From NCBI GenBank assembly GCA_017163975.1, contig JAFFSR010000316.1, forward strand, positions 2,640,001-2,704,000: a stretch of 64,000 nt of DNA. The letters are read 5' to 3'. Below, one piece after another: positions 11,576-24,245 of the stretch. Position numbers and translations under genes: made by a program. The DNA comes from Anastatus disparis (taxonomy: Eukaryota; Arthropoda; Insecta; Hymenoptera; Eupelmidae). A model generated the notes under the pieces. It made no database searches. It saw nothing but the letters and a program-made list of their open reading frames with translations, and had not been told where the DNA came from. Position 1 is the stretch's first letter. Each line of letters starts with the position of its first letter.

Positions 11576-13689
11576 GCCACCAGATTAATATTAATGCTGA
11601 CAAAAATCTTAAAGATTTTTAAGGAATGGTTTTACTTTTTGATGGATAATTTGATTATATGATTTTATTTTTGAAAAAGTTTTTCACATAATAGTTATTT
11701 GAAATAAAAAAATTCTTTTACAATGTTAATTACTTTTTCATGACATTCGTTTTGAAAGTTTATGCTTAGCAATTTTAAAATTTGGTTTTGACACTGATGA
11801 TGCTGCTATAAATTATTTTGGATGTGTTATAATTAGTGTGCTGCCTCAATTTTCAACTAAAGGATTATAAATTAAGGATATTTTGGATTGAATTGCGGAA
11901 ATAAAATAAATGATTAAAGAATTACAATCAACAAATCAATAAATGTAATTATTAATAGTTAAAAAAAAATGTTACCATGTCAGTGAGTTTTTTCAACAGG
12001 GTTATACATGAATTAAATTAATTAAAATTAATATTTTCAATCAATCATGTAGCTATTTTTTTTATTAAAAAGATATATTTTTACAAAATATGTAACAGTA
12101 AAAGAGTAGTTCACAGAAAAAAATTGTATACTTCGTTAAAAAATTTTATAAATTATAAAAACACAAGTTTTTTAAACTTCATAAAATAATGAATAGCGTA
12201 CTGTACATATTGTTCTTGTAGCAAAAATTCTACATGTAAAAAATGTAATAAGATTAAAATACAAATAACGATTAATTAAACGTATTTATAAATTATAACA
12301 TAAATTTAGCAAATGAAATAAAATTTTAGGAAATCCTATTCTAATCTCTGCTGCACTGTAACAATAGTCTCATTCTAATGTGAAAAATTGAAAAAAATTA
12401 TAAAACTTATTCTTTTTCATAACTTTGGCATGAAAATTGCATGAAATAAGCGACAAAATGTTTTTTATTTAAAAAATAGACTTTTCAAATTTTTGGAAAT
12501 TATATCATACAAATTTTCCTGGACATTTTCCGACTTCACCCCCTTTAAATTAATGTTTAGTGACAAAATATATAAAAAAAAATTTTTGGAAATGTGGACC
12601 TTAATGTTAATATAGCAATCTCCCCTATTTTCCGACCTGACTTTTTCATGTGAGCACCGTTGCGCGGTACTCTCTGAATAAGCGGTTCAATTCTTCGTGA
12701 AAAATTAAATGAAGACCGCAGCCAGCCTAAACCATTCTTTTTTTATCAACAGTTGGTGGATTAAAGAATAATTTTAGCTAATTAAAATATAAAAATTCAT
12801 AATTATATTGGTCACCAATGATTGGTGCAATAAAATAAAAAAAATCATTAAAAATGGCAAAATGATTTTTTTTTATATTTATGATGTTTTTACAGAGAAA
12901 TGGTGCAATGTACGGCAAAATTGATAAGAATATTTTCGACTTAATATTTGATGAAAAACACAAAAAATTATGTTTTTCCGCGAAAAATTAACAACCAGAA
13001 AATTTACTTTAGAGATTTTCCTAACTATTTTCCAGCTATCCACCCTCGAAATTCGTGTTCAGGGTACCAAAATACATAGGAAAAACTTTGGTGGAGCCGT
13101 GGATCTCCATCGGCTACGGAAACTCTCCTAGCTACCTATATTAGTTATAAATGTCCTCCGTATTCGGGTGAAATACCCCGGTTAAAATGTACATTAAGGT
13201 TTGGAAAGATCCTGATGTAAAAGAACCTTTCTAATTTTTTGCGGTTTTTGGTACCAGTCCATAATACAACTTTGCGAACTCTTATGAAAAAAATTGTCAT
13301 GATTGTCGTTGATACCTTCTGAACTTTTTTGATTCATTAAATTTTACTAAAGAATAGTAACCTTAATTTTATCGTATTCACAATTAATGAACAATTAAGA
13401 TCGCTTTAGAATTGAACAGCACTGTAAAGTTTTCAGGAAAAACCTTCTAGATTGTATTTTAAAAAATTCTTCAGAAATATTTTTTACGTTTTATCATTGT
13501 ATGAATATATTTATTAAATTATTGGTAAATAAATGATTATGCATCTATGAGATCATTTAAGAATACGGATGAATCTTTATATTTTCTGTATATTGATTGA
13601 AAGGTTAATAAAACTTCACGAACTCTATGGAAGTAAATCGAGATGAATTATTACAATCTTGTAAAGAGTTTAATAGCTATTAAAGATCC
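11576..13689. other. Gene-poor interior of the hAT element
   Basis: AT-rich sequence with scattered homopolymers. A 61-aa minus frame at 12778-12963 has no recognisable domain. No conserved gene or repeat boundary was seen. Confidence 0.5.
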
Positions 13690-14078
13690 TTAAGAGGAGG
13701 TCGCGTATATATGTCCTATTGTAATAAAAAAATTGATTTTTTTACAAAAACTAATAGTTTTAGCAAAAAATAAAGAGAGAGCCCCATCTTGTATCATAAA
13801 AAGCAATATTTTCTTTGATTAGGAAAAAATTTTTTTATCGATTCGTTTTGAAAAAAACCTCGAAAAACATAAAATTTCGAGGTTTGGATCGACAATTCAG
13901 TTTTTCAAAGTTTTCTTTGAAACGAAGCGATAAAAATAATTTTTTCTCATAAGAGAAAATATTGCTTTTTATTATACGAAATGGGGCTTTCTTCTTATTT
14001 TTTGCTACAATCATAAGGTTTTGCAGAAAATTGAATTTTTTTATTATAATAGGATATAGATATACGACCTGCTATTAA
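13690..14078. mobile_element. TTAA-flanked hairpin MITE
   Basis: TTAA occurs at 13690-13693 and 14075-14078. The inside ends are GAGGAGGTCG and the imperfect complement CGACCTGCTA. The arms are inverted over about 170 bp (for example TGTCCTATTGTAATAAAAAA against its complement near 14035-14055). Coding capacity is nil. Confidence 0.7.
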
Positions 14079-14355
14079 TAAAATACCGTGAAAATTATTT
14101 ATGATTCTCAGTAACAATTTTGAAGTTATAAAAAAATATACGTATTATTAAATTTTTCTAACTCTTGAAATAGTTAAGCATACCATGGAATTGTTCGATA
14201 GTGGAAATAGAGCCATTTTACACGACTAAGCTATAAATTTTTTTTGTGAATAAATATAATAAATCGCACTGATTTATTAGTACTAGGCAATTTTTCAGTT
14301 TATTAATAAGTTAATTCAATTAATACTATGATTACCCTTCAAAAATCACTATTCA

Positions 14356-14440
14356 ATATCTGCCGTCCAAAGTGTAAAAGTGGTTAACTACATTGGAATC
14401 CCATTGGAGTTAAGGTTTTCTTACTTTGGACGGCAGATAT
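14356..14440. repeat. Perfect 18-bp inverted repeat with 49-nt loop
   Basis: ATATCTGCCGTCCAAAGT at 14356-14373 is exactly complementary to 14423-14440. This may be a tiny MITE or a hairpin RNA. No further evidence is available. Confidence 0.7.
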
Positions 14441-14488
14441 ATTAGAAATTCATAAAGAATCTGAAGAAGTCATAATCATATTTTTTGA

Positions 14489-14875
14489 TATATGGGGATA
14501 TCCACAAAACTTTTAATTCTCTAGTAACAGGTCATATTACAGCTGTTACTGGGTTACCGCATGATGCACATTATTTAAACTAGGTTCACATCTTTTGTGC
14601 TATCCTGTATCTCTATTTCTGATGTATTTTGTAAATGTTTAACAAACGGTACAGTAGATATTTCTATGTAACATTCATTTTTACACATAAAAAATTACCG
14701 TAATTTATCTTATGTGTAAATTTACTTTTTATAGAATCATCTGCTGCGCCGTTTGTGGCACATTTACAAAATACATCAGAAATAGAGTTACAGAATAGCA
14801 CAAAAGATTATAACCTAGTTTAAATAATGGCCTGTTACTAGAGAATTTAAAGTTGGGTGGATATCCCCATATAAT
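14489..14875. repeat. 385-bp palindromic repeat
   Basis: The outer arm TATATGGGGATATCC is matched by GGATATCCCCATATA at about 14859-14873. Complementarity runs inward through TTCTCTAGTAACAGG and TTTCTGATGTATTTTG to a loop near 14700. The left arm carries an extra 40 bp or so. Confidence 0.75.
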
Positions 14876-16289
14876 ACCACGGTGGTACACATGAAATTGG
14901 AAAGGTTCCAAAAATATATAAATTACAATAACTTTTCTGATGAGGATATATTATTCAGATTAATATTATTTTTAAAATTAGATAACATTATTTTTATTTT
15001 TAAGAGCATGACGAAGCTTCCAGTCTTCTAATAATATTTCCAATCCTAAGTTATGAATAAACAATGCGTTTAATAACATTTTTTTGCGACAAAGAAAAAA
15101 TTTGTAAGATTAAACTCGAGTTTGGACAACTCAAGAAACCCACGAAAATACTACATAAAAATTTATAATACAAACTTTTAATGTAACGTATTTTAAGATT
15201 AGGTTTGTCGAGCTTGATATAATTTCCAATCCAAGTTCATAAAAAATTTACAAGTTTAAATGATTTTTTATTTTAACAAAAATTATTGTATTACATAGCT
15301 TTAGTGCGGACAAGTCATTATATTTGTTTTCCTCATCCGTGCAGAGTAAGTGGCCTATAGCGCATGCGTTTTCGGGGTAGTAAGTAGCTAATAGCGCGCG
15401 CTGCGTGTGTTGTTTTTTGAGGGCGTGTGTTTCACAGCTATGTATAATATTATTTTGTATTAAATCACGTAAATACGTTACATTCTGTAAAATAATGTCA
15501 CGCAAAAGCGTTAATTAATGTAAAATCGCAAAGGTTTATACAAGCGCAGCGCCCTCATACTGTATCTCATCGACCATATGATGAATTTTATACTCTATCT
15601 CGCTTTAACCTCTGACAAAGTAAATCGTATCATCTATTCTTGTATTATTTTTACATTAACAAAATCGTAATTATTTGGTATATACGTGAAATTGGTGAAC
15701 TAAAAGTATGTAATTTAATTACAAATAATAATACCAAAAAGTATTGAAATATACTATTACGAGTAAGTCGTACGGCAGATATGAGAGAGAGAGAGAGTAA
15801 TAAGAGAATGCTATATCTAAAGGAAACAAAACACGCAGGAACGTGCACGAGTTTCTATGTAGAAGTCAGTTGTGTGCTAGCTTCTTGATAAAAGTTGTTG
15901 ACGCCCTGGTAGAAACGTTAAGCATATATTCAGTATATAATACCGGCGGTCGCGATCTTATGCTGATCGATTTCGCGATAAACCCTAATACCGGTTTCTC
16001 AATTATCCCGATGGTATCGGGAGGATATCGTCAACCTTAATTATATTTTATCTAAGAAACATAAAAAAAATTTAACAAAAAATATATTATAAATAATAAT
16101 TAAGGAAATGTAATATCCTGAATGGAAAAAGAAATGATGAATAAAATAATAAATTTTATTATGCACATAATAAATTTTATTATGTATATAATAAATTTTA
16201 CTTTTTCATAACCTCAAAATTTTCGACCAAATTGAAAGTAGTTCTGTAACATAATATGTAGATGATTCGAAAAATCATTGACTGCATAT
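14876..16289. other. Gene-poor interior of the hAT element
   Basis: A minus-strand 85-aa frame (15248-15505) and some shorter frames show no family signature. A locally GC-richer patch lies at 15350-15430 (ATAGCGCATGCG, TAGCGCGCGCTGCG). Confidence 0.4.
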
Positions 16290-16365
16290 CATCATGGCGC
16301 AGTCGGTAACGTTCACGCTTAGCATGCTCAAGGTATCTGGTTCAAGCCCACTTCACGCAAGATTT
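16290..16365 (+). tRNA. Degenerate tRNA-Ala(AGC)-like sequence
   Basis: The stretch has a box A (TGGCGCAGTCGG), an alanine-type anticodon arm CGCTTAGCATGC with anticodon AGC, AAGGTA, and a box B (GGTTCAAGCCC). The acceptor and D stems do not pair well and no CCA follows. It is probably a tRNA pseudogene or the head of a tRNA-derived SINE. A run of T follows shortly after (ATTTTTTTC), resembling a Pol III terminator. Confidence 0.5.
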
Positions 16366-17198
16366 TTTTCGATGATAATTTATTTTCAAAATTACAAATA
16401 ATATAAAAATATAATTAGAAATGATTAAATAACAAATTTTTGGTGCAAAAAAAATAATATCAAAAAGGGGGTTTTAATTAATTGTTTTTAGGGTTATGTT
16501 CGTTATCTAATATATGAAATTGTAATTATTGTCTTCAATACTTCATCGCGTATATATCGGTTATTTATCGCGACTGCGCCGCGACGAGATATCGCTAGCC
16601 GTTAATTTACTGAGCATAGTTTTATCCTGAATTTTCTACCAGGGCGATGCAAAAAAATAATATTTTTATGAGATGCTTTTTTTGATTTACATATTAATTT
16701 TTTTAAATAGGGGGGCCTCGCGCCCCCCCAAACCCCCTTTCCGCGCACCAACATGTCACTCTCTCTCTCTCTCTTTCTCTTACACCCAGCACTTATGAGC
16801 AAAAATAGTATGTGAATCTCGTTCGGTTTAGTTGATTATTGCGCTACTCGGGCAATGGCGCTACTCGCTACGCTCGTGCGCAATAGTCAACTAAACCTTA
16901 CTCGTTACACAATATACTATTAATTTACGAATTTGAAATGATATTAATGAAATAAAAAAAGCAAAACTCGATTGCTGCAGCTCCAACATCAGATAAATAT
17001 TACGGAAAGAAACATAATGAATCACCCAAATTCACAATTTTATAAATTACAACTGAATCACTGGAAAAATAGTTGCATGCAATAGACTTTTCTAAATTTT
17101 ATGAGTAACGGCTTTTAATTGAAATTTCAATGTCGGAACGATTCGGAAAACTTGAAACATTTATCAATTTTCATTTCATAATAGTTCTTAAACATTCT
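16366..17198. other. Intergenic DNA inside the hAT element
   Basis: Contains a short CT microsatellite (about 16757-16780) and a C/G-run patch (GGGGGGCCTCGCGCCCCCC near 16710). No gene was recognised. Confidence 0.5.
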
Positions 17199-17595
17199 TT
17201 AAGGGGACGCTGTATCTCTCTATCCTTTTCTAATTGAAAAATGTAAATTTTTGGGAAAACTAGTTATTATTGATAGAAATTAAGGGTTGTCCGCAACTTC
17301 TATAGTGAAAAACAATATTTTGTTTGATGAGAGCAAATTAATTTTGTTGCTTTTTTTCAAGTAAAGTTTGACATACTTACAAAATCCTAAATTAGGCTAG
17401 AGAATACGTTATTTAAGTATGTCAAACTTTACTTGAAAAAAAAGCAACAAAATTAATTTGCTCTCATCAGACAAAATATTGTTTTTCGCTATAGAAATTG
17501 CGGACAACCCTTAATTTCTATCAATAATAACTAGTTTTCCCAAAAATTTACATTTTTTAATTAGAAAAGGATAGAGAGATCCAGCATCCTCTTAA
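17199..17595. mobile_element. TTAA-flanked hairpin MITE, family A
   Basis: TTAA lies at 17199-17202 and 17592-17595. The ends are GGGGACGCTGTATCTCTC and its imperfect complement. The arms are near-perfect inverted repeats of about 180 bp around a loop near 17395. A diverged relative of the same family lies at 35764-36015. Confidence 0.85.
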
Positions 17596-18130
17596 AGACC
17601 GGAAAAATATTTGTTCCGATTCTTTCAGAAATTTTCGGGTCATTTTAACGAGGATATAACTAATGATGATGTAACAAAATTCAACTGCAATAATCACAAA
17701 TTTTCCAATCGAAAACGTTTTCATAAATAATTTCCATAACTTTATAATTTCCGTGAAAATAATCATAATCTTCATAATTCTGCAAAAATGACGATTTATA
17801 TTGACTTTTTCATAAATTTAAGTAACTTATAGAAATTTTCTCAAATTCAATTTACTTGTTTTTGTCATAAAAAACGGAAGATAATTAGTCTTAAAGCAGA
17901 CTTAACATAGGTAAATATTATTTTTTTATATACGCTTTTCTTATATTCGCCTTCATGTCTGTTTGTTTGTTTGTCTGTCTGTAATCAAATCTTGCGCGCT
18001 CGATTTCAGGCACTTTTTGTCAGATATAAATTCTGACAATTGGCATAGACTTTGGTCTTGGATGACAATACAATAATCAGTTGTCATTTTGGTACCTGGA
18101 CATCCAGGTCGATGATAATGGGTGTGAAAA
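17596..18130. other. AT-rich DNA with short TGTT/TGTC repeats
   Basis: A run of TGTTTGTTTGTTTGTCTGTC lies near 17960. No gene is seen. Confidence 0.4.
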
Positions 18131-18362
18131 GTCATCTCCGAGGAAGTATAAGTGGGGAGGCTTTCCTTGGGTCGAGGCGAGTTTCTCGGGGGTTTTCAGG
18201 GTTGCTAAAACCGAATTTGAGATCAAACAATTGCCACAAAGTGATGCACGTTGTCCAGAATACGCATGGACGTCGTCTCCGAGGAAGTACAAGTGGGAAG
18301 ACTTTCTCTGGGTCGAGGTGGGTTCCCTGGGAGATTTTGGGGCTGCTAAAACCTAATTCGAG
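18131..18362 (+). repeat. Two 141-bp imperfect direct repeats
   Basis: CTCCGAGGAAGTA starts at 18136 and 18277, followed in both by AAGTGGG, CTGGGTCGAGG-like and GCTAAAACC words. The block is GC-richer than its surroundings and open in more than one frame on both strands, so a decayed coding exon or repeat cannot be excluded. I recognise no product. Confidence 0.6.
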
Positions 18363-18620
18363 GTTTGAAAGTGAATCTATAATGCATAATAATGATTTAG
18401 GATGAAGTGGTCGAACTGGAGTACTAAGTCGTCGATAACGGATGTACCTGAGTGTAATCTTCGAAAAGTCTGGTTGCAATGTAACTGTAAATGATAATAA
18501 AAACAATTTTAACTTATAAATAGAAAATAAAAAATTTTAAAAACATGCTTTAAAAATAAAATACAATAATTGAATAAATAGACTAAAGAGTATAAAATAA
18601 ATAAATTAACTTTCTTGATA

Positions 18621-18844
18621 TTACTTTTATATAGTTTCATTGCAATAATCAATAGAAAATTTTACAACAATTTAAAAAGAAAAGTGTGGTTGCTGAAATT
18701 TTTTCTAAAATCTTTTTAAGAAATTATTAAAGATAGTATTGAAATTATTATTAGATTTACTGAAAATCAGTGCACACCCTTTTCTTTTATAATTTTTGTT
18801 GTAAAATTTTATCTTGATTATTGCAATGAAACTGTATAAAAGTA
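18621..18844. repeat. 224-bp inverted repeat
   Basis: TTACTTTTATATAGTTTCAT at 18621 pairs with ATGAAACTGTATAAAAGTAA ending at 18844. The pairing extends about 70 bp per arm (TTGCAATAATCAA, AAATTTTACAACAA). Confidence 0.75.
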
Positions 18845-20440
18845 ATTTTAAAAAATTTAATTAATTTATTCAATACTTTTTAGTGCATTTTTTAAATTAT
18901 TGGTTTTTTTTTTAACAACGTGTTTTCAACATGAAAAAAACATTTTTTTATTTAATTATATTATTTCACCAATTAGATAAACTCAAATATCTTCATATCA
19001 TAATTTGCAAAATGTGTTATTTATTTAACATCAATTATTGTTTTAAGTATTTATCTAAAGTTTATAGTATTCGAGAAAACAATTCATTACGGAATTGATT
19101 AAACAATTCATAGGAAAAAAAAATTTTTTCATTTATATTGTCTCATTTCAACACTTTTATGATTTAGACCTATAAAATTTTTTGTACATGTTTTGTGTAT
19201 GAAAATATATGATTAATCTGTAACTGAAAGAATAATTTATAGACCACCAGTTATTTTATTACCGCAATTAATATAAATGCAAATCTTTGTACAATAACAT
19301 AAAACTGGCTGACAATTTTTTTAAAGAATTAGGGAACTAGACATCTAACTAAATATCTGTATAACATAACCTTTTACTTTAGCATTCCGTACTTTTCTCA
19401 ATAACGTCATTATAAATTTTCTATTTTGAAGTGAAACTTCTTTAGCGACGGTATACACCTCCCATAAGAGACGTATAAAAAATTATACGGGAGTGAATTG
19501 ATTTGATGACGGTACATGCAACGGAACTAATGAAACGGAAGTGTATATATACAGGAGGAGCGTCCGCGCCTCCTATATGTAAATCAAGGTACTAAATACG
19601 TATAAAGAAAAATTCGCGGGACTGACTTGATGTTAAATGCACAGATATAGTATATGTATACGTGCATACTATATATGCAATACAAATATCAGAATCAGAT
19701 CTGAATGCGTTTTCTCTTTTTCTTTCTTTCTCTATAATGTTTTATGGTGAACCCCTTTATTCCCAACATTTTTTTAATTGAATTTTTTAAAAATAAATAT
19801 TATTAAAAAAAATTTTATACACTATCTTATTTAAAATTAAAAAAATAAATTCCTTAAATAAACTAAACTATTTGAATTTAGTTTTATTTAATTTTATAAT
19901 TATTTAGTTTTAAAATTATTTTAAAATTAAATAAAACAGTGTTATAAGTTAAATAAACATTTATGAGTTCTATGATTTCGTAAAAAAGTTTCACTTTGTC
20001 GGCCAGTCCGAAAGACTGCCACACCAGTTTTTTATACAAATATTCTTTATAATCACATCTTTTGTCCTTAAAAATTAATTTACAATTACAACAATTAATA
20101 TTTGAGTAAAATATGAAAACCTTAATTAGACAAAGACAGCGTATCCGGCCCCTTTTTTTTAATTTGAAACTTTTAATTAAACATTTTTTGGTTTCTAGTG
20201 CATGAAATTAATGTTTATGTATTTTTCTAACAAAGTTGGGTTTTGTAAAATTGAATTTTCGTTAAAAAGATTATAATTAAATTCATACTTTACAAATTTT
20301 AGACCTCGTAAAAATTTAATTTTAGGAATATTATTTATAAAATGAATTCTCAAATCATTCTTACTGGATCAATAAACCTACAAATACATAGTATTTTATT
20401 ATGTTATTTATTGTTTTGTTGTTCATTTTAAGGATTTAAA
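18845..20440. other. AT-rich DNA upstream of the hAT transposase
   Basis: No gene is seen. About 20085-20160 resembles one end of the MITE at 36596-36959 (TTGAGTAAA, TTAATTAGACAA, GACAGCG, ATCCGGCC), so a remnant of that family lies here. Confidence 0.5.
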
Positions 20441-23400
20441 ATGAACAGTGAAAAAAATTCAGTAGATAATACAGATGAATTGCTAGCTAGTTTAAGAGTT
20501 GGTATAAATGGTGAACCATTACATGATGATGGAAGTCAGGGGACAGCAAATAATGGTACCCATTATGAGTTATCACGATTGAGTAATTCTACAGGAATTA
20601 CAAATGTTTCAACGGCGCCCTCTGTTTCATTAAGTGATGAGCAAAAAGAAATGTTAGATGTCTGCTGTAAATCTTGTTATTTGGATGGAAAATTTTTCGA
20701 AGCAGATTTGACGAAATCAAATGGCGATAAAATCATAGCAAAATGCATGACTTGTAACCAAATTATTCATGGAAATCTTAAAGTTTCATCAAATTTTTAT
20801 TGCCATTTAAAGGTTATTGTTTTTATATGTAGATGTTATTAAATCAACTAATTTATTTATTGTTATTGTGACTTGCAAAATTTAAAAAGTAAAAATTGTA
20901 CTTTTTTAAAAATACCTTGATAAGGTCAATATTTAATGGTATGAATTGAAAAAAAATTTTGATGTTTTTTATGACAGTACATTCAAATATAAAGTTAATA
21001 TTTAGATGAAATATCAAGTATCATGTTTCAATAAATATCTTGTTCAATGATGAATTTTCTCTTATGGATATATAAAATTGAACATAATTTATATTAAAGT
21101 TATATACCTCATCAGAAAAAAAGGTCAGCCATGTTGGTAGGTGACAATAATACTAAATTTTATCTGTTATAGTAAACACAGAATAAAATGTTGTGTTCAC
21201 TTTTTTACAATGTCATCAAATTGCTTTTTTAACACCTAGTCCAAAAGTACCATATTTTCTCCTGTCGTCGAAAATAGAATATGGTATTTTTGGCCTCTTG
21301 TTGGAAAATTTGTATTTTCACCTCGAAAGTAAATGAAGAATGACTTTAATTTTATGTAAATTGTCATCCAAGCCAAACAGGAGTTCTTTATTTTTATTCG
21401 CTCTAGGTGAAAAATATACTATTTCATACAAAATCAAAAAATTTTAATAATATTAAATGTTTATTTTGTATTAATTTTATGATTTGACATAATTATATTT
21501 TTAGAGAAAACATGAAGATAAACTACAAAGCTATCAGTAATATAAAAAATTAAAAAAATTGGATGGTGATGATGAAGATGAAAATGATGTTGTTTATCGA
21601 CGTGTGACATGTGCTTTTTTTCAAAATACTTTTGAAAAAAATGTTGTTGAGTTTTTATTGAGAAATCAACTTTCTCTTCGTCTAGTTGAAGATTCAGCTT
21701 TTCGAAAAATATTTAATGGTTGTATATTTTATATAATATTTTTTTTATTATATTAATGAATAACATTTTATTTGAAATATTTAGATTTCAAAATTAAACA
21801 CGGTGACGCTCCGTTAAAGCATTTGACTCATTATACTGCTGGAAAAAAAGTTGATGATTTATATTATAAACAATTGGACAAGATTAAAATGGCTTTAGCT
21901 AATGCAAACCATATCTGTACAACAGCAGATATTTGTACTGGGTCGAATAGAAGATTTTTAGGTGTAACTACTCATTGGGTAAGATAACATGTTATTCACA
22001 TAAAGTAGTTAAGAAATTACAATAAAATCAAAATTATTTCTATTTGCAGATTGATGATGTATCTTTGGAAAGAAGATCAGCAGCTTTAGCTTCTAGACGA
22101 TTTGAAGGATCGCATACCTTTTCCAATATAGCAGAGCAACTATCTATTATCTATTCGACTTTCGAGCTAACTACTGAAAAAATTGTATCTACAGTTACGG
22201 ATAATGGGAAAAATTTTGTTAAAGCCTTTAAAGAATTTGGAATAGAAAATCCAGAAAATTATTTTCCAGGTTATTTAAATTGTTATTTTAAATCAATTGT
22301 ATTAAAAATTAAATAAATAGACATTTAAATTATTGGATGAATATAATCATTTCTTGAATTAAATTAATATTAAATAATAAAGTAAATTAATAACTGTCAA
22401 TTATCGGTAGATTTTCTTTAGATTTTATAATTTCTCATGAAACAAAATTTAATCAAACAAATCTAAATTTATTGAAAAAGCTAATTTTGCTTAAAAGTTA
22501 TAAATATAATAAAAAAAAATGAAAAAATTGAACTTCAAATTTATATAAAAAATCTTTATAAAATCTTAATAAATTTTCAAATTATTATATAAAAATTATT
22601 GCAGATGTGGATTCAAATGATTCTGAAGAGGAAATGGAAGAGTTTGAAGAAAATTATGGCGAAGAATCACTGTTTATGAACAGTAACGATAATGTAAATC
22701 CTGTAGAAGACGAAGCAATATTTTAAAATATAACACTATCTCGTCATTTTCGATAGGTCAGTTATACCTTGAGTTTGATTGCAACAAAAGATCTTGTAGA
22801 CGCAATTGACAGAGTTCCAAATATTAAAAAGTGTCATAAATTTGTCATGGAAAAATGCCAACAATTATGGAAATGTTTAAGATCACCAAAAAAACGAGAA
22901 GAAATGAAAAAAATTTTTGAATACAGTTTACAGAGGCCCGTTATAACAAGGTGGAATTCTACGTATGATGCCTTTAAACAAATCATTTCGTTAAAAGAAA
23001 AAATTGATGATGAAAGAATTCATGACATGTTGGAATCTAATAAAATCTTAAGAAAAAAAGATTTTGAATTTATTGAAGATTATTTGAAATTGTGTCAACC
23101 CCTGGCTTCAGCGATTGATATTTTACAAGGAGAAGAAGATTGGCATTATGGTTATTTTTTACCAACATTGTTGACTATCCGAAAAAAATGGAATACTTTA
23201 TCGGCAAATAAAAGTTTGTCTATGTGTGAGCCACTGTTGAAATATTTAAAAGAAGCTTGAGACAAAAGATTTCATGATTTTTTTGAAATCATTAACAATG
23301 ACGAATTAGCAGCTATAGCAGCACTCAAGCACCCCAAATTTAGAGCAAAATGGATTTCGTGCTTTGATAAAAATACACAAGCAAAAATAAAAAGGCTTGT

Positions 23401-23791
23401 TGAAGAATTGGTTAGGCCTGAAAAGCCGGAATCAGCTGTTCCAGATAATGAGGATACTGAAGATACGTTTTTTGATTTTGATGATGACAGCTCAAATGCA
23501 TTACTAAACATGGCTTTTACACCTCAAGAACAAGAAGAAAATGAACTAATGAGGTTTTTAAATGAAAAAACGATGTCTTTGGAGTCTTTAAATAATTTAC
23601 CAGTTGTTAAAAGCTTATTTTTGAAATTTAATACCACATTACCTTCTTCAGCTCCAGTAGAAAGATTATTTTCTTATGCTACTTTAATGAACATGCCAAA
23701 ATTTAATAGATTGTCCGATATTGAATCGAAAAACGAGTACTGTATAAAGCAAATGGACTCAAAAGTTATTTGTAAGGGTATAAAGCTTTGA
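20441..23791 (+). pseudogene. hAT transposase with BED zinc finger, intron-containing, decayed
   Basis: The first ATG is at 20441. A BED finger is split by an intron: CxxC (CMTC) ends exon 1 (20812) and HLKRKH is completed by exon 2 (from 21505). Further GT-AG introns fit at about 20813-21504, 21720-21784, 21979-22049 and after CCAG near 22270 (acceptor about 22603). The RNase-H-like core follows (THW then DDV, TVTDNGKNFVKAF). Then come the CxxH-type region, RPVITRWNSTYDA and the C-terminal dimerisation motif LPSSAPVERLFSYA at about 23640-23685. In-frame stops lie near 21536, 22724, 22754 and at 23258-23260, and the exposed Cys in the RHFRC-like box is itself a stop. The enzyme is therefore dead. 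It lies in the same orientation as the surrounding 20.8-kb element and is the natural candidate for its ancestral transposase. Confidence 0.85.
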
Positions 23792-23928
23792 ACTTAATAA
23801 TACTTATTTTATTATTTTTATGAATAAGCAAAAAGTTTAATAATTTATAATTGAATATTTATAATTATACAGAAACATTTTTTATAAAAGCAATCTTTCA
23901 ATATGAATAGGTAAAAATTTTTTTAAAT

Positions 23929-24245
23929 AATAATCGCGATATTCAAAATCATCGAAAGATTTACATTGGCTGAGTAATCGCCACTTCATAAATTCTTTTT
24001 AAGTGTTTCATATTAGAAAATAATCGCGATATTATGAAATATATGTAAGCTTACATTGGCTGAGTAATCGCCACTTCATAAATTCTTTTTAAGTGTTTCA
24101 TATTAGAAAATAATCGCGATATTATGAAATATATGTAAGCTTACATTGGCTGAGTAATCGCCACTTCATAAATTCTTTTTAAATGTTTCATATTCGAAAA
24201 TTATCGCGATATTATGAAATATATGAAAGCTTACATTGGCTGTAT
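23929..24245 (+). repeat. 90-bp tandem repeat, about 3.4 copies
   Basis: TTACATTGGC begins at 23961, 24051, 24141 and 24231, exactly 90 bp apart. Units share AATAATCGCGATATT and GAGTAATCGCCACTTC. The array sits just after the transposase. Confidence 0.9.

Noticed and set aside
17940..18500. Polydnavirus or parasitoid-virus gene idea for the GC-richer block
   Set aside because: Only a vague impression of similarity; no motif supports it.
11576..20440. Cargo genes of the giant hAT element
   Set aside because: No frame in this 8.8 kb shows a recognisable domain; only MITEs, hairpins and small AT-rich frames.
23929..24245. CRISPR-like spaced repeat
   Set aside because: The 90-bp units are adjacent copies with no unique spacers, in a eukaryotic repeat context.
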